A stretch of DNA of 32,682 nucleotides from Planctomycetaceae bacterium. GTDB taxonomy: Bacteria > Planctomycetota > Planctomycetia > Planctomycetales > Planctomycetaceae. Below the pieces are notes generated by a model. That model did not search any database and was not told where the DNA came from. It saw nothing but the letters and a program-made list of their open reading frames with translations. The position numbers were made by a program, and so were the translations under genes. Every line of letters begins with the position of its first letter. The stretch's first letter is position 1. Positions 27,689-32,682 of this stretch are shown here, in pieces. The stretch is taken from NCBI GenBank assembly GCA_002724415.1, contig PBOU01000141.1, positions 1-32,682 on the forward strand, read 5' to 3'.

Positions 27689-30154
27689 CTACTCGGGCGA
27701 TCCGTCCCGGATCTCGATCCTGGCTCCTTCGCCAATGATCCTGGCTGGCCGATCCTGTTGGACCTGCAACAGGCGGATCCTGGGGACGTAGTCCGGGTGG
27801 ATGGTGTCGCCGAGTTTCCCGGTGGGATTGCCGATCTGGCTATTGATCAACAGTTGCCCGGTCCGGGTCTCCTGGAGGGTGACCGAACGGACAGGTCCCT
27901 TGGTGCCGTTTCCTTCGAGGGGTTTGGTTCCGGCAGCGAATCCCAGGCAAACCGGTCCGTCGAAACGGCCACCGCGGACCAGGATGTTCTCGACTCCCCA
28001 GGCAATCGTGGTGCGTCCCACGCACTGGCAGTCCAGCAGCCGGATGTTCCGGGTGCGGATTCCTGGTCGGATTTGTGGTCCGGGAGACGTGGCGATTCGG
28101 AAACCGTCCCCGTTGACCTTGCTGACACGGCAACGACGGAACGTGACATCGTCAACCAGCACCGGCCAGCGGTAGCCATGGTGGCGGATATAGAATCCGG
28201 TCCCGGTGCCACCGAGGTTCTCAACCACGCAGTCTTCCAGCAGGATCCGCTGTGCTCCTTCCTCGACTTCCCAGGCCTTGACGCATTGCGGCGTGTCGAC
28301 GGCGCGGCAGCGGCGGAACGTCACGTCGGTGCAGCCGCCGTTGACGCCCCATCCCGAGGCCCCGAAGGCGTCGTGATCCCAGTCGGTGACCGTGACATTC
28401 TCGACCAGGCAATCCCGTGTGTTGGTGGCCAGGCTCACTCCGCACCACGCGTCGTTCACCGTGATGTCGCGGATCACCACGTGGCCGGCGTGCTCGACCC
28501 AGATGCAGCGAGGCAGCCCACCGGCACGTTGCTGGGGTTGGCGGCGATAATTTCCGTCGAGCAGCAATCCCGACACCTGGATGTGCTCGGCGACCGACCG
28601 GGTTGCTCCGTCGCCACCGATGTGCAGCAGGTGGATTCGACCAACACCATTCTTGAGCTTCAGCCTGGCTTTCGGCCCGGTCAACGTGACGTGATGGCGG
28701 CGGATCCGGATGGTACTGCCCAGCAGGTAAAACGCATCTGTGGCTGGTATCACCACGCGGCCACCTCCGAGTTGTTCGGCCAATCGCACGGCCGCCTGGA
28801 TGGCCGGGGCGTCGTCGTGTTTCCCATCACCAACGGCTCCGAATTCGCGGACATCAATGACAGGCAAGGTGGGAGTCGCCGGAATCGGTACCGGCTTGAA
28901 CGCGCCCAGGTAACCGCCGTCGTCGGCGGCAGTTGCCAGCGGCGAATTTGTGGGGATTCTCAGGAACTGTGGATGCGACGGGTCTCGCGAGAGAAACCCG
29001 GGGTCGGCCTGGATGTCATGCTTCCCGGGCCGGCCCTCGGCGGAACCGTTCCATCCCTTTCCGTAACTGACGGCAACATGCCACAGGCAGTTGTGGTCGC
29101 CACCGGCGTGACCGGTCAGTGCCGGGATCCGCAAGGAACCCATCTGCGCGACGATCGAATTGGTCAGCCGAACCCGGCCGGCGGATTCCGAACCCAGGGC
29201 CCCGTATCGATGGGAGGCAAAAATCGTGCAGTGGTCCACGTCGAGATGGGACACGTAGGGGGAGCCGTTGACTGCTATGCCCTGGAAACACTCGTAGATC
29301 ACGCAGTGGGTGATTTTCGTGTCCGTCGTGTTCCAGGCGGCCACCGCATTGGCAAACCGGCTGTGCAACCGGCAACCCGTGACGGTGACGTGATTGCACT
29401 GCAACAGCCGGATCGCGTTGTTGTCTCCGTTGAGATCCCGGCCGGAAATGTGAATCCGACAACCAGAGACCACCGAATGGCTGATCCCGATGAGATCCAT
29501 TCCCGGTGCACCGTGGTTGCCATCGGCCGAGTTTCTGATTTCCAGTCCGGACAACACGACGTGCGTTGTGGGTGGTGAGCGGCTGGAACCCAGGTGGCGG
29601 ACCGGTGCGAGGTTGAATCGTGTGGAAACCAGCCGTGGTCGATGACCCGGGGCGGGTCGGTAGGTGATTGGCCGGTCGATGGTTCCCGGCTGGCAGAAGT
29701 TCAACGGGCGGTCGGTCCACTCGCCGCCGGCAAGCAGGATCACATCACCCGGGGCAAAGGACCGGCCCCCCAGGAGATCGGCGTCGTAGACCCGGGCAAA
29801 AGCACTGGTGTCCTCCGGCCATGGTGCGGCCAGCACAAAGCTTCGTTCGGTTTTCGACACGTAGGCCACCGTGTGGTCACCCACCCGAAGACGTCCACTT
29901 GGCAGGAATCCCTCGGTCGAATAAACCGGCAACTGCGAGTCGCCTTTTTTCACCGCGTCGTTGATTCGTGTTGGTTGTCCGCGCGACGGGGATGCCCACG
30001 CCGTGCGTCGGGATTGTCCATCGAGGCGATCATCTCCGTCGGGCGCCACCCAGTACTCGTTCGCTGTCGCGTGGTCCGGTTGTCCGGTGTTGGCCAGCAA
30101 GATGCCGACCAGCAGGAGCAACGTGCCCCGGCTCGATGACGCGCGGGTTGTCAT
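27689..30154 (-). CDS. Secreted protein with two right-handed beta-helix regions (pectate lyase/polygalacturonase-like)
   Basis: From ATG 30154 (GAGGA 10 bases upstream) the product is 821 residues. The signal peptide ends near ATA-NE (about 27-32). The first half opens with EYWVAPDGDD, a common start of secreted parallel beta-helix proteins, and has helix rungs such as VSGCRIHISG, VTGCRLHSRF and ITHCVIYECF. The second half opens with VREFGAVGDGKHDDAPAIQAA (shortened here), the signature of the pectate lyase superfamily domain, followed by rungs VIRDITVNDA, VENVTVTDW and VTFRRCRAVD. Two helices in one chain suggest action on a complex polysaccharide, for instance as lyase or epimerase. I cannot identify catalytic residues. 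The frame stays open upstream to 30541, but that part overlaps the divergent phosphoesterase gene and lacks a leader. Confidence 0.9.
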   Translation of the reverse strand: MTTRASSSRGTLLLLVGILLANTGQPDHATANEYWVAPDGDDRLDGQSRRTAWASPSRGQPTRINDAVKKGDSQLPVYSTEGFLPSGRLRVGDHTVAYVSKTERSFVLAAPWPEDTSAFARVYDADLLGGRSFAPGDVILLAGGEWTDRPLNFCQPGTIDRPITYRPAPGHRPRLVSTRFNLAPVRHLGSSRSPPTTHVVLSGLEIRNSADGNHGAPGMDLIGISHSVVSGCRIHISGRDLNGDNNAIRLLQCNHVTVTGCRLHSRFANAVAAWNTTDTKITHCVIYECFQGIAVNGSPYVSHLDVDHCTIFASHRYGALGSESAGRVRLTNSIVAQMGSLRIPALTGHAGGDHNCLWHVAVSYGKGWNGSAEGRPGKHDIQADPGFLSRDPSHPQFLRIPTNSPLATAADDGGYLGAFKPVPIPATPTLPVIDVREFGAVGDGKHDDAPAIQAAVRLAEQLGGGRVVIPATDAFYLLGSTIRIRRHHVTLTGPKARLKLKNGVGRIHLLHIGGDGATRSVAEHIQVSGLLLDGNYRRQPQQRAGGLPRCIWVEHAGHVVIRDITVNDAWCGVSLATNTRDCLVENVTVTDWDHDAFGASGWGVNGGCTDVTFRRCRAVDTPQCVKAWEVEEGAQRILLEDCVVENLGGTGTGFYIRHHGYRWPVLVDDVTFRRCRVSKVNGDGFRIATSPGPQIRPGIRTRNIRLLDCQCVGRTTIAWGVENILVRGGRFDGPVCLGFAAGTKPLEGNGTKGPVRSVTLQETRTGQLLINSQIGNPTGKLGDTIHPDYVPRIRLLQVQQDRPARIIGEGARIEIRDGSPE

Positions 30155-30206
30155 GCTGCTGGATCCTCGCCGTGGACAGAAGTCGCCATGAGCTGATGTT
30201 ACACTT

Positions 30207-30257
30207 TGGTTGTCCCGAAGTGGACAACCACGACCCGTCGCCTCCGGCGGTCGTGGT
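30207..30257 (+). promoter_or_regulatory. Two mutually exclusive hairpins upstream of the phosphoesterase gene
   Basis: Hairpin 1 pairs TGGTTGTCC (30207-30215) with GGACAACCA (30222-30230), nine exact pairs and a six-base loop. Hairpin 2 pairs ACCACGACC (30227-30235) with GGTCGTGGT (30249-30257), nine exact pairs. The two share 30227-30230, so both cannot form fully at once. CGAAACG and then GTTTTCTT follow hairpin 2. This could be a leader switch, or DNA operators serving both divergent genes. Confidence 0.4.
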
Positions 30258-30293
30258 CGAAACGTGTTTTCTTCCCCCCCGGGGCCGCTGGAA

Positions 30294-32228
30294 ATGTTCT
30301 CGCTTCCACATTCGCTGGATCGCATTGTCTCACGTTGGAATTGGCAGTCGTTTCCCATCGTTGTGTCAATGGTGGTGTTGGCGTCTGCCCAGGCTCTCTC
30401 GGCCGAACCAGCGGTGCTCGAGCTCCTGCTGAAGGACACCCCGAAACCCCGGTATGGTGTTCCGGTCCCCCGCCAGATCACCGGTCGCGTTGTGCGAGAA
30501 ACCGGTGGTTCGGTTGCCGGCGCGGTGGGTGTTTCGGTCACCGACGGTTACACGGTGGTCAAGACGGACCGGGACGGACAGTTCTCGATTGTTCCTGATC
30601 GGAACGCGGTGTTTCTTTATCTCACCCGGCCGTCGGGCCATGACGTGGTGGGCCAGTGGTACAAGCCGTTGTCCGAAACGGTCCATTTCACGATCAAGCC
30701 GGTCGACGCCGATGAGAACGACTACACGTTCATCCATGTCACCGACACGCACGTGTCGCGAAACCGTCGCTCGCTGGTTGGCCTGAGCCGGTTTGTCAGG
30801 GAAGCCAACGCCATGACGCCCCGGCCACGTTTTGTCGTCAACAGTGGCGACCTGCTGGACCTGAACAAGGCCCTGCTGAGCAAACCAGCATCCGGACACG
30901 CTGATTTTCGGAACTATGTAGGCATCATGAATCATCTCAAGATGCCCCATTACAACGTCGCCGGAGATCACACCGATTCGTCCTACCGCCTGGACCAGTT
31001 CCCACGGGGTGACCACCGCTGCGGCAAGGCGTTGTACTGGGAGTACCTGGGACCGCATTTCTTCTCGTTCGAGTACGGCAAGATTCACTTTGTCTCGGTG
31101 GATTTCGGGTACCATCTGGGCAAGCGGAAGATCCTGGTCAACGGCAAGAACCTGGACTACCCGACCAACCGGGTCCAGCCGGTGCACGTGAAGTGGTTGA
31201 AACAGGACATGGGCCATCGATCCCGTGGCACATTCGTGATCACCACGGCCGAGGCCGACCTGGAGAACCACTGTCCGGACTTCCTGGAGATGGCCCGTCA
31301 GCACGATGTCCGGATGCAACTGGTCGGGGACATTCATGTCCTGGCACACAAGAAACGTACGGTGCCCTATCGGGCGGGGGGGGCATTGGCCGGTTGCTGG
31401 TGGAATCCCCGGACGAACCAACTGTGCCCGGACCTCATGCCGCAGGGATACCTTGTTTACCGGGTACGTGGTGAGAAACTCGAGCAGTTCTACAAGGGGC
31501 TGGGGCAACGTGTTGCGATCGTCTCTCATCGGGTTGGTGCTGCCTGGAAGGGACGGGTCACGATCCGGGCCCACCTGGTCCAACCCCTCGAGGGAGAACA
31601 ACTGGAATACTCGATCAATGATCGGGATTGGATGAAAATGCAGGAGACGGGACGTCCATTTTATCGAGCCATGTTTGCGGCCACCGTGGACACGGCGTCG
31701 GTTCCCGACGGGCTGCTCAACCTCAGGGTCCGCAATGCCAGGGACGGTGAAATCCGCTCGCGGGTCGTGGTGGTGGCCAATGGCCGGTCCGCGTCGCCGG
31801 TCCGCACCGGCGGAACACTGGGGTTCACCGTGGGTGCTCCCAGTAACGGTTGGACCAAGGCGCAGGCGGCGGCCGGCAAGGTGGACGTGCTTCTCAATGG
31901 AAAGAGTGTTGGAAGTCTCGAACCGGGCATTCGCAAGTCGTACACGTTCCCGGTGCCAGCCGATGCCCTCCGCCTGGCCAACACCCTGTCATTTCGATTT
32001 TCGATGCAAGGCGATGGCATGACCATCACCGCACCCGTTCTCAAGTACGACAAGGCGACGCTGCGAGACATCCGGGACAAGGCACTGCGATTGGTCAAGT
32101 CCGCCCACTGGGGGGATGCTGCTGCCGACTGGGGTGGCTTTATTGTTGGCGAGGCCGAGCCGCCCGATGAGAGTCCCTTTCATCGCAGGCAGAATGTCTT
32201 CTGCTTTGTCTTTGGCAAAACCCCCTGA
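30294..32228 (+). CDS. Exported calcineurin-like metallophosphoesterase with altered metal motifs
   Basis: The 644-residue protein is started at ATG 30294; the ribosome site is weak and a start at 30369 (second Met of the leader) is possible. A signal peptide ends near ALSA (34-37). Residues 60-115 form an Ig-like or carboxypeptidase-regulatory-like domain (MetallophosN type). The catalytic region (about 143-365) has DTH (151-153) and GDLLD (185-189). The third block reads AGDHTD (223-228) instead of GNHD/E, the middle histidine block appears as TTAEADLEN, and the last reads GDIH (345-348) instead of GHxH. So several metal ligands are changed. A C-terminal beta-rich domain (about 400-640, MetallophosC type) is complete. 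It may use a different metal arrangement or be non-catalytic. The downstream SdrD-B-like gene begins 56 bp later. Confidence 0.9.
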   Translation: MFSLPHSLDRIVSRWNWQSFPIVVSMVVLASAQALSAEPAVLELLLKDTPKPRYGVPVPRQITGRVVRETGGSVAGAVGVSVTDGYTVVKTDRDGQFSIVPDRNAVFLYLTRPSGHDVVGQWYKPLSETVHFTIKPVDADENDYTFIHVTDTHVSRNRRSLVGLSRFVREANAMTPRPRFVVNSGDLLDLNKALLSKPASGHADFRNYVGIMNHLKMPHYNVAGDHTDSSYRLDQFPRGDHRCGKALYWEYLGPHFFSFEYGKIHFVSVDFGYHLGKRKILVNGKNLDYPTNRVQPVHVKWLKQDMGHRSRGTFVITTAEADLENHCPDFLEMARQHDVRMQLVGDIHVLAHKKRTVPYRAGGALAGCWWNPRTNQLCPDLMPQGYLVYRVRGEKLEQFYKGLGQRVAIVSHRVGAAWKGRVTIRAHLVQPLEGEQLEYSINDRDWMKMQETGRPFYRAMFAATVDTASVPDGLLNLRVRNARDGEIRSRVVVVANGRSASPVRTGGTLGFTVGAPSNGWTKAQAAAGKVDVLLNGKSVGSLEPGIRKSYTFPVPADALRLANTLSFRFSMQGDGMTITAPVLKYDKATLRDIRDKALRLVKSAHWGDAAADWGGFIVGEAEPPDESPFHRRQNVFCFVFGKTP

Positions 32229-32284
32229 CATGTTGTCAGCGAAACAAACCTCCTGCCCGCGGCATTCAAAAACGGATCTCCGTC

Positions 32285-32682
32285 ATGATTGATCGACGAA
32301 TTGGCGTGGAACTTCTTCTCCTGGTTGGCCTGTGTGCTGGCCCTGGACTCGTCTCGCACGCGTGGGCCGGTGACGACGAGCCATCCGACCGGATCCCGGA
32401 CACGGATTTGAGGACAACCCCGGACCTGTTGCGAGGATTCAACGACTCGGAACTCGAGAGGTTCACCCGGGCAATCCCGAGACGTCCGGAACCCCTGCTG
32501 AGACAGGCTCGCCCTCGCTTGGTCACCGCCACCGGCGTCGTTTTTGAAGACCGCAATGCCAATGGCAAGCGGGATTCTGGTGAACCGGGCCTGCCGGGCG
32601 TGGTGGTCAGTGACGGCGACAAGGTCGTTCGTACATCTGCTTCTGGTGAGTACCGGTTTAGGATTCGCGTGGACGAAGATCC
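32285..32682 (+). CDS. Secreted protein with SdrD-B-like domain (3' end cut)
   Basis: An open frame from ATG 32285 runs off the window end, giving 132 codons. GGA lies eight bases upstream of the start. Residues 1-28 are a signal peptide ending HAWA-G. After a spacer of about 50 residues rich in R, P and E comes GVVFEDRNANGKRDSGEPG and then LPGVVV, the calcium-loop signature of SdrD-B-type Ig-like domains, also found at the N-terminus of planctomycete calcineurin-like phosphoesterases. Since the preceding gene is one of those, this could be a second phosphoesterase, but the catalytic part lies beyond the window. It may be cotranscribed with the preceding gene. Confidence 0.85.
   Translation, partial: MIDRRIGVELLLLVGLCAGPGLVSHAWAGDDEPSDRIPDTDLRTTPDLLRGFNDSELERFTRAIPRRPEPLLRQARPRLVTATGVVFEDRNANGKRDSGEPGLPGVVVSDGDKVVRTSASGEYRFRIRVDED

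Noticed and set aside
27758-29578. 606-codon plus-strand open frame
   Set aside because: It is antisense to the beta-helix protein. Repeating composition comes from the helix rungs read backwards.
30155-30541. N-terminal extension of the beta-helix gene by 129 codons
   Set aside because: It would overlap the divergent phosphoesterase gene, lacks a leader, and hides a good ribosome site and signal peptide at 30154.
32225-32239. CTGACA-TGT-TGTCAG hairpin at the phosphoesterase stop as a terminator
   Set aside because: The stem has only six pairs, half of them A-T, and no T-run follows.

Overview
The window looks like a chromosomal segment of a high-GC planctomycete (phylum Planctomycetota; I would not go below that). 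The basis is its protein families: four DUF1501 proteins with Tat-type leaders, two DUF1549/DUF1553 proteins with CxxCH motifs, one DUF1592-type multidomain cytochrome protein, and many exported proteins of carbohydrate or phosphoester type. I recognise no tRNA, rRNA, insertion sequence, phage gene or CRISPR array. Both ends cut genes.

Layout. (1) <1-2711, minus: DUF1592-family protein, 3' end cut by the window edge. (2) 3018-3494, plus: small membrane-anchored protein of unknown function. (3) 3514-6463, minus: a family VIII-type serine esterase and a beta-propeller, glycosidase-like secreted protein. (4) 6842-17065, plus: seven genes, the last six separated by at most 18 bp or overlapping: a polytopic membrane/TPR protein, a DUF1501 protein, an exported LRR protein with a VHL beta-like domain, a DUF1549/DUF1553 protein, a second DUF1501 protein, an exported eukaryotic-type PPP phosphatase and a PhyH-like Fe(II)/2-oxoglutarate dioxygenase. 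(5) 17090-26112, minus: a PSCyt1/DUF1549/DUF1553 protein and a DUF1501 protein, then an EF-hand protein, a pentaheme cytochrome and a YfhO-like membrane protein joined by overlapping genes. (6) 26299-27666, plus: a solitary divergent DUF1501 protein. (7) 27689-30154, minus: a secreted protein with two beta-helix regions. (8) 30294-32228, plus: an exported metallophosphoesterase with altered metal motifs, then 32285->32682, an SdrD-B-like secreted protein cut by the window end.

How the genes may work together. DUF1501 and DUF1549/DUF1553 proteins are routinely paired in planctomycetes, and both pairs here follow that rule. Most products carry export signals, so the region is mainly an envelope/periplasm locus, possibly for polymer capture and degradation; that role is inference. 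The most unusual unit is the plus-strand cluster at 6842-17065. It encodes an exported LRR protein whose C-terminal domain resembles the hydroxyproline-reading beta domain of VHL, keeping four of five pocket residues. The same cluster encodes a 2-oxoglutarate dioxygenase and a full PPP-type protein phosphatase. Whether these form a modification/reader system is speculative, mainly because the dioxygenase has no visible export signal.

Regulation. The divergent spacers at 6464-6841, 26113-26298 and 30155-30293 contain inverted repeats. Three of these share the 7-mer GACCACG (or its complement), a possible common operator element. Convergent gene ends (3494/3514, 17065/17090, 27666/27689) lie 19-24 bp apart with no recognisable terminator.
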